Source: Collinsella sp. (GTDB taxonomy: Bacteria > Actinomycetota > Coriobacteriia > Coriobacteriales > Coriobacteriaceae). From it: 19,719 nt of DNA. Positions 7,396-13,614 of this stretch are shown piece by piece. The position numbers and the translations under genes are program-made. Position 1 is the stretch's first letter, and every line of letters begins with the position of its first letter. Where the stretch lies: the NCBI GenBank assembly GCA_019414325.1, contig DXMG01000037.1, positions 1,039 to 20,757 on the forward strand, in the 5' to 3' direction. The notes under the pieces were generated by a model that was not told the DNA's origin, made no database searches, and was given only the letters and a program-made list of their open reading frames with translations.

Positions 7396-7415
7396 CTAGA
7401 AAGGCTCTTTGGACT

Positions 7416-9599
7416 GTGAAGGATTCCGAACTCTCCACAACGGCTGCGCGCGATGCCGCCCGTATCGTTTGGTTTAAGCGCTACCCCGTCAAGCAGACGC
7501 TCATCGCTTTTTTGCTTGCGCTGTTGGCGACCACGGCGTTTTCCATCGATCCCGCCCCGGTGTCGAGCAATGCGGTCCTGGCGATCGACCCCAAGGCGAC
7601 GGGCACACTCTATGTGTGCTACGAGGTACTCCTCTCGTTTGCCGGCCATACCGACGCGGTCATGCTGCTTGCACTTGCCTGCCTGCTCACCTTGCCGTTT
7701 CGCTACGTGTTCTTTGGCCGTGGCGACACCTGGCGCCCATCAATCATTCTGCCGTCGCTGTTTTTCGCCATCTGCATGGTGTTCGGCCGCAGCTACGACC
7801 TCACCGACTCGGCCGAGATTGTCCTTGGCGACAAAGCTCGCATCATCTGCGCCTGGATTGGCGGCGCGGGCTGGATGCTCCTGGCGATTGTTGCCTTCTA
7901 CCTTGCCTTTGAGTGTCTAGATTGGCTGAGCTCTCGGCGCATTCCGTTTTCGGAAGCGCACTTTGGCCGCATATGGCGTGTGGCTCACGCCGTACTCTCG
8001 GTCCATCCCTTTGCCGGGCCCTTCCTGGTGCTTATGATCCCCTGGGCGCCCACGCTCATCGCTTCGCTGCCCGGCCTTTTTATGGGAGATACGGGTGCGC
8101 AGATTCGCCAGTGGTTCAACTATCCCAACGGTACGAGCGACTACCTGCGCCTACTCAACCCCAGCGTGCTGCTCAACGGGCATCATCCCGTAGTGCACAC
8201 GGCCATTATCGGCTCGTGCGTTCAGCTGGGGCTTTCGCTGTTCAACAGCGCTAACGCGGGCCTCATTATCTATACCTGCGCTCAATTTGTCATCACGGCT
8301 GCCTGCATGGCCTATTCCATTTCGTCGCTGCGCAAACTGGGCGTGAGCCTGCCGGTCCGCGGCGTGATCTTGCTGTTCTTTGTGTTTATGCCCATGTTCT
8401 TCAACTACGCGGCCCTGCTTACCAAAGATGTGCTGTTTGCCGACGCGTTTTTGGTGCTGTTGGTGCAGGCCGTGAAGCTCGTGGCATGCGGCCTGCCCCG
8501 TCGCGATGCCAATGCCGAGCGTGCGGGCGAACAGAGGCCCGTGCTCTTTGCGCGCCATGACTGGCTGCTGCTCGCTCTAGGTGCCATGGGTTCCACGTTT
8601 CTGCGCAACGGCGGCCTGGTGTTTCCCCTGGCGGCATGCGTAATCGCGGCGGCGTTTTGCGCATGGGACGCGCATGTGGCTCGTCGCGCAGCCAAGCAGG
8701 CTGGTGCTGCGCCTTCGGGCTCCATCCCGCGTTTCCGCTGGATGGGAGTTCTTGCGGTGCTTGCACTCTGCCTTGCCTCTAATATGTACTTCACCAAGGT
8801 CTTTATGCCGGCGCACGACATTACGCCTGGTTCCAAGCGCGAAATCCTCTCGATTCCGTTCCAGCAGACGGCTCGTTTCGTCCAAAAGCACGACGGCCTC
8901 AACTCGGGTGTCAACCCTACGGTTAAGGAGGACGGCACTATCGTGGAGGCTCCTTGCGACGGCTTGGTGACCGACGATGAGCGTGCCGTGATCGACCGTG
9001 TGCTCAAGTACGACAATCTGGGCCGCCGCTACAACCCGGATAAGTCGGACGCCGTCAAAAACTGCTTTAACGAGTACGCCTCGCAGGAGGACATCAAGGC
9101 CTATTTTGAGGTCTGGGCGCAGATGTTCAAAAAGGATCCCGAGTGCTACATCTCGGCGCTCATCAATAACTACTACGGCTACTTTTATCCGAGTGCCCGC
9201 GATGCGTGGGTCTACAGCACGGCGCGCAGTGCCGAGATTATGGCGAAGCCCGATAACCTCAAGTACTTTGACTTCCATCCGGTCGATAGCAAGGTCGTGC
9301 GCTGGTGCGACCACCTGATTAACCTGTACCGCGTGGCGGTGCAGCGCATTCCGTTTATCTCGCTCACCATGAGCTCGGCCACCTACGTGTGGATCATGAT
9401 CGCCGTGGTGGTCTACCTGTTGCGCCGCCATTCGTGGCGTGCGCTGGCCATCTGGATACCGCTGCTGGGTGTGCTCGCCGTGTGCCTGATCGGTCCATGT
9501 AACGGATCGACCTACATGCGCTACCTGTACCCAGTCATTGCATGCATGCCTTTTGCCATCGGCGCCACCGTTACCCGCAGCGACTTCCTCTGGTTCTAA
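7416..9599 (+). CDS. Large polytopic membrane protein, DUF6020-like
   Basis: A 727-residue integral membrane protein. A short cytoplasmic N-terminus is followed by about a dozen predicted spans, a largely soluble region at about residues 470-640 rich in Tyr, Asp and Lys, and two to three final spans. Motifs such as MGDTGAQIRQWFN, NGHHPVVHTAIIG and LTKDVLFADAFLVLL are reminiscent of the DUF6020 family, which has an overall plan like GT-C/PMT-type membrane glycosyltransferases. That comparison is from memory and functional assignment is not justified. The start is GTG; the only nearby ribosome-like site is AAAGG at 7400-7404, 11 bases upstream, so initiation is probably weak. It is a single-gene unit flanked by repeat hairpins on both sides (B before, D after). 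Confidence 0.7.
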   Translation: MKDSELSTTAARDAARIVWFKRYPVKQTLIAFLLALLATTAFSIDPAPVSSNAVLAIDPKATGTLYVCYEVLLSFAGHTDAVMLLALACLLTLPFRYVFFGRGDTWRPSIILPSLFFAICMVFGRSYDLTDSAEIVLGDKARIICAWIGGAGWMLLAIVAFYLAFECLDWLSSRRIPFSEAHFGRIWRVAHAVLSVHPFAGPFLVLMIPWAPTLIASLPGLFMGDTGAQIRQWFNYPNGTSDYLRLLNPSVLLNGHHPVVHTAIIGSCVQLGLSLFNSANAGLIIYTCAQFVITAACMAYSISSLRKLGVSLPVRGVILLFFVFMPMFFNYAALLTKDVLFADAFLVLLVQAVKLVACGLPRRDANAERAGEQRPVLFARHDWLLLALGAMGSTFLRNGGLVFPLAACVIAAAFCAWDAHVARRAAKQAGAAPSGSIPRFRWMGVLAVLALCLASNMYFTKVFMPAHDITPGSKREILSIPFQQTARFVQKHDGLNSGVNPTVKEDGTIVEAPCDGLVTDDERAVIDRVLKYDNLGRRYNPDKSDAVKNCFNEYASQEDIKAYFEVWAQMFKKDPECYISALINNYYGYFYPSARDAWVYSTARSAEIMAKPDNLKYFDFHPVDSKVVRWCDHLINLYRVAVQRIPFISLTMSSATYVWIMIAVVVYLLRRHSWRALAIWIPLLGVLAVCLIGPCNGSTYMRYLYPVIACMPFAIGATVTRSDFLWF

Positions 9600-9600
9600 C

Positions 9601-9634
9601 TTGGTGCATTGGGGGTCAGGTTTCTTTGCACCAA
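9601..9634 (+). repeat. Stop-codon hairpin D (GGGGTCAGG-loop variant), after the DUF6020-like gene
   Basis: TTGGTGCA (9601-9608) pairs with TGCACCAA (9627-9634), enclosing an 18-base loop with GGGGGTCAGG (9611-9620). It begins one base after the TAA stop (9597-9599) and is followed by a second AGGGGTCAT (9635-9643). The loop differs from the GGGGACAGG of hairpins A to C by one base in the core. Assignment to the same family is by analogy. Confidence 0.55.
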
Positions 9635-9764
9635 AGGGGTCATCATCACGACGCCTTCATTTTGGGGTTTATCTCGCAGGCCAGTAGGTATATCATAACG
9701 ACGTTTGTTTATATTGCCCGAGCATCTGCGCTGGGCTTTAGGTCGAAACCGATAGGAGACACGT

Positions 9765-10571
9765 ATGTCCGGACACTCTAAGTGGGCCACAACCAAGCAT
9801 CGTAAGGGCGCGCAGGACGCCAAGCGTTCCGCCCTCTTCTCCAAGCTCAGCCGCAACATCACCGTTGCTGCCCGTCTCGGCGGTGACCCGCTGCCCGAGA
9901 ACAACGCCAGCCTCGCCGCTGCTGTTGCCAAGGCCAAGGCTCAGTCCATGCCTAAGGACAAGATCAAGTCCGCTATCGACAAGGCTTTTGGTTCGGGTGC
10001 TGACGCCGCCGTCTACGAGAACATCGTGTACGAGGGCTACGGTCCCGCCGGTGTCGCCGTCTACGTCGACTGCCTGACCGACAACCGCAACCGTACCGCC
10101 GCTGATGTCCGTTCCGCCTTCTCCCACGCTGGTGGCAACCTGGGCACCTCCGGCTCCGTTGCCTTCCAGTTTGAGCGTAAGGGCCAGATCGTCGTCGCCA
10201 AGGAGATCCTGGACGAGAACGCCAAGAAGGAGACCATGATCGCCAACGGCGCTGCCGGTGACGAGGATGAGTTCATGATGGCCATCGCCGAGGCCGGTGG
10301 CGAGGACTACGAGGACGCCGGCGAGGAGTGGATCGTCTGGACTGCTGCCAACGACGTTATGGCTGTCTCCAAGGCGCTCGAGGAGCAGGGCGTCCAGGTC
10401 AAGGGCTCCGAGACCACCATGGTCCCGACCACCCCGACCGAGGTCTCCGGCGCCGATGCCAAGAAGGTTCAGCGCCTCATCGACCGTCTTGAGGAGCTCG
10501 ACGACGTCCAGGATGTTTACAGCACCATGGACATGACCGACGAGGTCATCGCTGCCCTCGAGGAGGAGTAG
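9765..10571 (+). CDS. yebC: YebC/PmpR (TACO1) family protein
   Basis: A 268-residue cytosolic protein beginning MSGHSKWATTKHRKGAQDAKR, the invariant N-terminus of the YebC family, followed by the usual three domains (for example FSHAGGNLGTSGSVAFQF near residue 120). It is slightly longer than typical (~240-250 residues), with an acidic middle and C-terminus. The family was annotated as DNA-binding transcriptional regulators; several members are now linked to relief of ribosome stalling at proline runs. AGGAG at 9754-9758 is six bases before the ATG. No ruvC/ruvA genes, the common YebC neighbours, are seen within this window. It is monocistronic: hairpin D precedes and a long terminator follows. 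Codon use is strongly biased, suggesting high expression. Confidence 0.94.
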   Translation: MSGHSKWATTKHRKGAQDAKRSALFSKLSRNITVAARLGGDPLPENNASLAAAVAKAKAQSMPKDKIKSAIDKAFGSGADAAVYENIVYEGYGPAGVAVYVDCLTDNRNRTAADVRSAFSHAGGNLGTSGSVAFQFERKGQIVVAKEILDENAKKETMIANGAAGDEDEFMMAIAEAGGEDYEDAGEEWIVWTAANDVMAVSKALEEQGVQVKGSETTMVPTTPTEVSGADAKKVQRLIDRLEELDDVQDVYSTMDMTDEVIAALEEE

Positions 10572-10576
10572 CGCCC

Positions 10577-10594
10577 GCACGGGTTAAGCCGTGC
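10577..10594 (+). other. Short hairpin just after yebC
   Basis: GCACGG (10577-10582) and CCGTGC (10589-10594) form a 6-bp stem with a 6-base loop, five bases after the TAG stop. No T run follows. It may pause polymerase before the main terminator at 10641-10682. Confidence 0.3.
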
Positions 10595-10640
10595 ATATCT
10601 GGGCATAATGAAGCGAGCATGCAAGCCTCGTGGAATAGAT

Positions 10641-10682
10641 GAGCCGGATCCGCGTGCGTAGAGCACCGGACCCGGCTCTTTT
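10641..10682 (+). terminator. Rho-independent terminator of yebC
   Basis: Bases 10641-10652 pair with 10667-10678 (12 bp, one A/C mismatch), and an inner GTGC/GCAC stem (10654-10657 with 10663-10666) nearly closes the loop. Four T follow. The T tail runs directly into TATAAT, the likely -10 box of the next operon. Confidence 0.85.
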
Positions 10683-10687
10683 ATAAT
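10682..10687 (+). promoter_or_regulatory. -10 box candidate for the AmaP-like/Asp23 operon
   Basis: A perfect TATAAT lies 50 bases before the GTG start of the AmaP-like gene. It overlaps the T tail of the yebC terminator by one base. A 17-base spacing would put the -35 region inside the terminator hairpin, where no TTGACA-like hexamer is seen; an alternative sigma factor is possible. Confidence 0.35.
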
Positions 10688-10737
10688 GATGCGAACCGTT
10701 TTGCATTTCGAGAGCCGAGATTTGAAGGGAGCGCCGC

Positions 10738-11283
10738 GTGCGCGTACTCAAACGAGCCCTAGCGATCGTGTACCTTGCCGCTACCATCGTGGCGCTGGGT
10801 ACGCTTGTCTGCCAGTTTTGGGGGCCGTATACGTATCGCTTTATGTTGCTGATGCGCGACCCCATGCCGCGCATTGTCGTGACGGCATGCGGCGGAGTTG
10901 TGGCGATCGGCGTGCTGGTAAGCTTCTTCCGCCTGATGTTTGCTCGTCGCGAGCCGTCCTGCGTGCATCCGGCGGGGGAGCGTAATATCGAGGTCACGCT
11001 CGCTGCCCTCTCCTCGTGTGCTCGCACCGCGGCAGAGCGCGACGACCGAGTGATGATCGAGCATGTCGAGGCGCGCGTGCAGGGCTCCGACGAATCGCAC
11101 GTCCGTTTTAAGGTCGACGCCATCGCGCTCGACGACCGGGACGTGGCTTCCCTTGCAGCCGCGATGCAGCAACGTATCGAGGAGGCCTGCGACACTATGC
11201 TCGGCACGCCGGGCACGACTGCGCGCGTTCGTTTTTTGCCGTCCAAGACTACCGTCCAGACCGTGGAGGTTTCCGGTGAGTGA
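10738..11283 (+). CDS. amaP: AmaP-like alkaline-shock membrane anchor protein
   Basis: A 181-residue protein with two N-terminal membrane helices (about residues 6-27 and 44-66) and a cytosolic alpha/beta domain with low similarity to Asp23. This is the layout of AmaP, which tethers Asp23 to the membrane in staphylococci. The identification leans heavily on context: a DUF2273 gene overlaps its 3' end by eight bases and an Asp23 gene follows. The start is GTG, with AAGGGAG (10725-10731) six bases upstream. It may recruit the downstream Asp23 protein to the membrane as part of an envelope-stress or cell-wall homeostasis system. Sequence divergence from Firmicutes AmaP is probably high, so the name is tentative. 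Confidence 0.65.
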   Translation: MRVLKRALAIVYLAATIVALGTLVCQFWGPYTYRFMLLMRDPMPRIVVTACGGVVAIGVLVSFFRLMFARREPSCVHPAGERNIEVTLAALSSCARTAAERDDRVMIEHVEARVQGSDESHVRFKVDAIALDDRDVASLAAAMQQRIEEACDTMLGTPGTTARVRFLPSKTTVQTVEVSGE

Positions 11284-11653
11284 TACCAATCAAGACAAGA
11301 CCGTCCGCACCCCGCGCCTGACTATCGATCAGAGCGCCGCGCCGGCAGGCGAGGTCGTCGATCCTAAGGTGGAGGGTACCGAGTCACATGACGCGGTCGC
11401 CGATGATTTTGATGAGGCCATGGGTCTCATCAAGGGTACGGGGGCAGCCATCTGGAGCTATGCCGTCCGTCATCCCAACACCACGCTTGGAGCCGTCGCT
11501 GGTTTTGTGCTCGCCGTGCTGGTGCTCACGCTCGGCCTGTGGGATACGCTCGTCATCGCTTTCTTTGTGCTGATCGGCGCCGTGATTGGCCAGATCCGCG
11601 ACGGCGAGAACGGGATCGTCAACTTCTTCGGCCGTCTGTTTAGCGGCCGCTAG
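11276..11653 (+). CDS. DUF2273-family small membrane protein
   Basis: A 125-residue protein. Residues 1-60 are hydrophilic and acidic (longer than in typical DUF2273 proteins of ~60-80 residues), followed by two closely spaced membrane helices (about 70-88 and 90-106), then GQIRDGENGIVNFFGRLF. DUF2273 proteins habitually sit beside AmaP and Asp23 and are assumed to belong to the same membrane complex. The start is a GTG overlapping the end of the AmaP-like gene by eight bases, with GGAGGT (11265-11270) five bases upstream, so translation of the two genes is probably coupled. A longer upstream-extended frame has no start site as good as this one. Confidence 0.75.
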   Translation: MSDTNQDKTVRTPRLTIDQSAAPAGEVVDPKVEGTESHDAVADDFDEAMGLIKGTGAAIWSYAVRHPNTTLGAVAGFVLAVLVLTLGLWDTLVIAFFVLIGAVIGQIRDGENGIVNFFGRLFSGR

Positions 11654-11697
11654 CATGTATTCGACCGCCGCGTGTGCGGTGGGCATAAGGAGGAACC

Positions 11698-12219
11698 ATG
11701 GCTTTTAACACGAAGGTCGATGTGGCCGATACCGAGCTCGAGGTAGACGAGACCGTCACCGCCGAGGCCGAGGACGTAACGCTCGAGGACGAGGCGCTCG
11801 TCGAGGCCGAACCCGCCGACGATGCGGATGAGGATGATGGGGAAGCGGACGAGTCCGAGGACTCGCTGACCTATTCCAACGGTGTGATCGAGAAGATCGT
11901 CGCCATGGCCACCCGCGAGGTACCGCACGTCCTGGGCATGAAGGGCAACCTCATGCACTTTGTGCAGGAGCAGTTTGGTGCCGAGAATCTGACCAAGGGC
12001 GTGACAGTCGAGGTCACCGATGACAACCGCGTGGTCGTTAACATTTCCGTCATTATCGAGTACGGCGCCTATGCGCCCGCGATTTTCGACGACGTTAAGG
12101 CGCGTGTGACCGAGCGTCTGGCTGCGATGACCGGCCTTGAGGTGGCAGGCGTCAACCTGCGCATCGAGGATGTCATCACCCCCGAGGAGTACGAGCACCG
12201 CACCAACCAGCACGAGTAA
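11698..12219 (+). CDS. Asp23/Gls24 family envelope stress protein
   Basis: A 173-residue soluble protein. Residues 1-55 are very acidic (runs of Asp, Glu and Ala) and probably disordered. Residues ~58-165 form the Asp23/Gls24 domain, with YSNGVIEKIVAMATREVP, VTVEVTDDNRVVVNISVIIEYG and VAGVNLRIEDV as its conserved blocks. Family members are abundant cytosolic proteins docked to the membrane by AmaP and induced by envelope or alkaline stress. AAGGAGG (11687-11693) four bases before the ATG is near-consensus, in keeping with high expression. A small hairpin (ACCGC/GCGGT, 11664-11680) lies between it and the DUF2273 stop. Its TAA stop begins the tandem arm of repeat C. Confidence 0.88.
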   Translation: MAFNTKVDVADTELEVDETVTAEAEDVTLEDEALVEAEPADDADEDDGEADESEDSLTYSNGVIEKIVAMATREVPHVLGMKGNLMHFVQEQFGAENLTKGVTVEVTDDNRVVVNISVIIEYGAYAPAIFDDVKARVTERLAAMTGLEVAGVNLRIEDVITPEEYEHRTNQHE

Positions 12220-12277
12220 CCTACCAAAAAGGTAACCTGCCAAAAAGGGACAGGTTTATTTTGGCAGGTTTTATCTG
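12217..12277 (+). repeat. Dispersed hairpin repeat C with duplicated 5' arm, after the Asp23 gene
   Basis: The core hairpin has arms 12234-12245 and 12259-12270 (12 bp, perfect) and the loop AGGGACAGGTTTA. Bases 12234-12277 are identical to the reverse complement of 7351-7394. Ahead of it, 12217-12232 and 12233-12248 are 16-base direct repeats with one mismatch; the first copy starts with the TAA stop codon of the Asp23 gene. The tandem arm gives two competing partners for the 3' arm. Confidence 0.85.
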
Positions 12278-12288
12278 CGAAAACGTCA

Positions 12289-12330
12289 AACGGCCGGTCG
12301 CACGGATGTATGTGCGGCCGGCCGTTATTT
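12289..12330 (+). terminator. Rho-independent terminator of the Asp23 operon
   Basis: Bases 12289-12303 pair with 12312-12326 through 15 positions (one T/G wobble), with an 8-base loop and the tail ATTT. It follows repeat C by about a dozen bases, so repeat C is not needed as the operon terminator. Confidence 0.8.
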
Positions 12331-12371
12331 GTATGCCCCCGATGTAGGCATACCACTCGTCTAACTAGGGG

Positions 12372-12399
12372 TTGCAATCGTCGCGTTCCGCGTTACCCT
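12372..12399 (+). promoter_or_regulatory. Possible promoter of the YitT-family gene
   Basis: TTGCAA (12372-12377) and TACCCT (12394-12399) are separated by 16 bases and lie 44 bases ahead of the ATG. The match to consensus is modest (four and three of six). Confidence 0.25.
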
Positions 12400-12442
12400 A
12401 ATGGGCGCATTGTTTCCAAATTGTTAACGAGGGGTTGCCGTA

Positions 12443-13465
12443 ATGGCTGACGAGCGCGAAACAGAAAGCAAGGCATGGGCGATTGAGGCCGCCGCGGCAG
12501 AGGCGGCATCGCGAGCTGCCGAGGAGCTACATCGTCCTCCCGTGGTGCCGATGGAGCGCGTGGTCGATCGCACCGATATCGAGCGCGGCGAGCGTGCCGG
12601 CCAAAAGCGCAGCCAGGAGCCAGGCTTCCCGCGCTTTTTCGCCGAGCTCAATCTGGGTCTGATTCTTACGGCCTTTGCCATCGTTGCGTTTAAAACCCCT
12701 AATCACTTTGCTTTTGGCGGCACCTCGGGCGTGTCGGTCATTCTGTCCACGCTGTTCCCGACCCTGCCCGTCGGTGTCTTTATGTGGATTATCAACGCGG
12801 TTCTCGTCGTCTTGGGCTTTATCTTTTTGGAACGCAAGGCAATCCTGTGGAGCGTCTTCGCCTCGTTTGCGCTGTCCGCCTATGTTTCGCTTTTCGAGCT
12901 CTTTATCCCGACCAGTGTCTCGATGACGGGCGATATGTGGCTCGACCTGTGCTTTGCCGTCATCTTGCCGGCGCTTGGCAGCGCTATTGTCTTTGACATC
13001 GGCGCCTCGACGGGTGGCACGGACATTCTTGCCATGATCCTCAAGCGCCGCACGACGCTCGAGATTGGCCGTGCCCTGCTGCTGGTCGATATCGGCATCG
13101 TGACCATCGCGGCCTTTTTGTATGGCCCGCGTGTCGGTCTGTATTGCGTGCTCGGCCTGTTTGCCAAGACACTCGTGGTCGACAAAGCCATTGAGAGCAT
13201 TCACCTGCGCAAAGTCTGCACGGTCATTTGTTCCGAGCCCCTTAAGGTCGAGGAGTTTATCGTCAAGCATCTCAACCGCACGGCGACCATTAGCCGCGGC
13301 TACGGTGCCTTCTCGGGCAAGTGCGTGACGGTGATCATGAGCGTACTGAGCCGTCGCGAGGCCGTGCAACTACGCCGCTATGCGCGCGAAGTCGATCCGG
13401 GCGCCTTTATCACGATCGTCGACAGCTCCGAGATCGTCGGCAAGGGTTTCCGCGGCACGAACTAG
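12443..13465 (+). CDS. YitT-family membrane protein (DUF161 + DUF2179)
   Basis: A 340-residue protein. Residues 1-55 are a charged cytosolic extension rich in Ala, Glu and Arg that standard YitT proteins (~280 residues) lack. Five to six membrane helices follow, with family landmarks FGGTSGVSVIL, INAVLVVLGFIFL and GASTGGTDILAMIL. The C-terminal ~80 residues form a cytosolic DUF2179 domain (TVICSEPLKVEEFI ... GFRG), a small ligand-type sensor fold. The family is widespread in Gram-positive bacteria; transport has been suggested but not settled. GAGGGG at 12429-12434 lies eight bases before the ATG. It is monocistronic, with a terminator before it and an own-start gene after it. Confidence 0.86.
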   Translation: MADERETESKAWAIEAAAAEAASRAAEELHRPPVVPMERVVDRTDIERGERAGQKRSQEPGFPRFFAELNLGLILTAFAIVAFKTPNHFAFGGTSGVSVILSTLFPTLPVGVFMWIINAVLVVLGFIFLERKAILWSVFASFALSAYVSLFELFIPTSVSMTGDMWLDLCFAVILPALGSAIVFDIGASTGGTDILAMILKRRTTLEIGRALLLVDIGIVTIAAFLYGPRVGLYCVLGLFAKTLVVDKAIESIHLRKVCTVICSEPLKVEEFIVKHLNRTATISRGYGAFSGKCVTVIMSVLSRREAVQLRRYAREVDPGAFITIVDSSEIVGKGFRGTN

Positions 13466-13614
13466 CGCGGACGTATTCAACGAACCGCCTGCTGGCGCCG
13501 TGTACCTTGCAAATCGGTCGTCTTTGAGTATTTGACCCCACATTGGGCAATAATGATGCTAAAGACAACGTTTGCGATCCAAGTGATTCGTTCAAGATGC
13601 GAAGGGATGATTCT

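Noticed and set aside
12527..13369. Minus-strand open frame opposite the YitT gene
   Set aside because: Charged, domain-free translation antisense to a membrane-protein gene, with no ribosome site.
13523..13557. TTTGAG/TTGACC with TAATGAT-like boxes as a promoter of the DUF4013-like gene
   Set aside because: No combination gives a -35/-10 spacing of 16-18 bases with acceptable matches.
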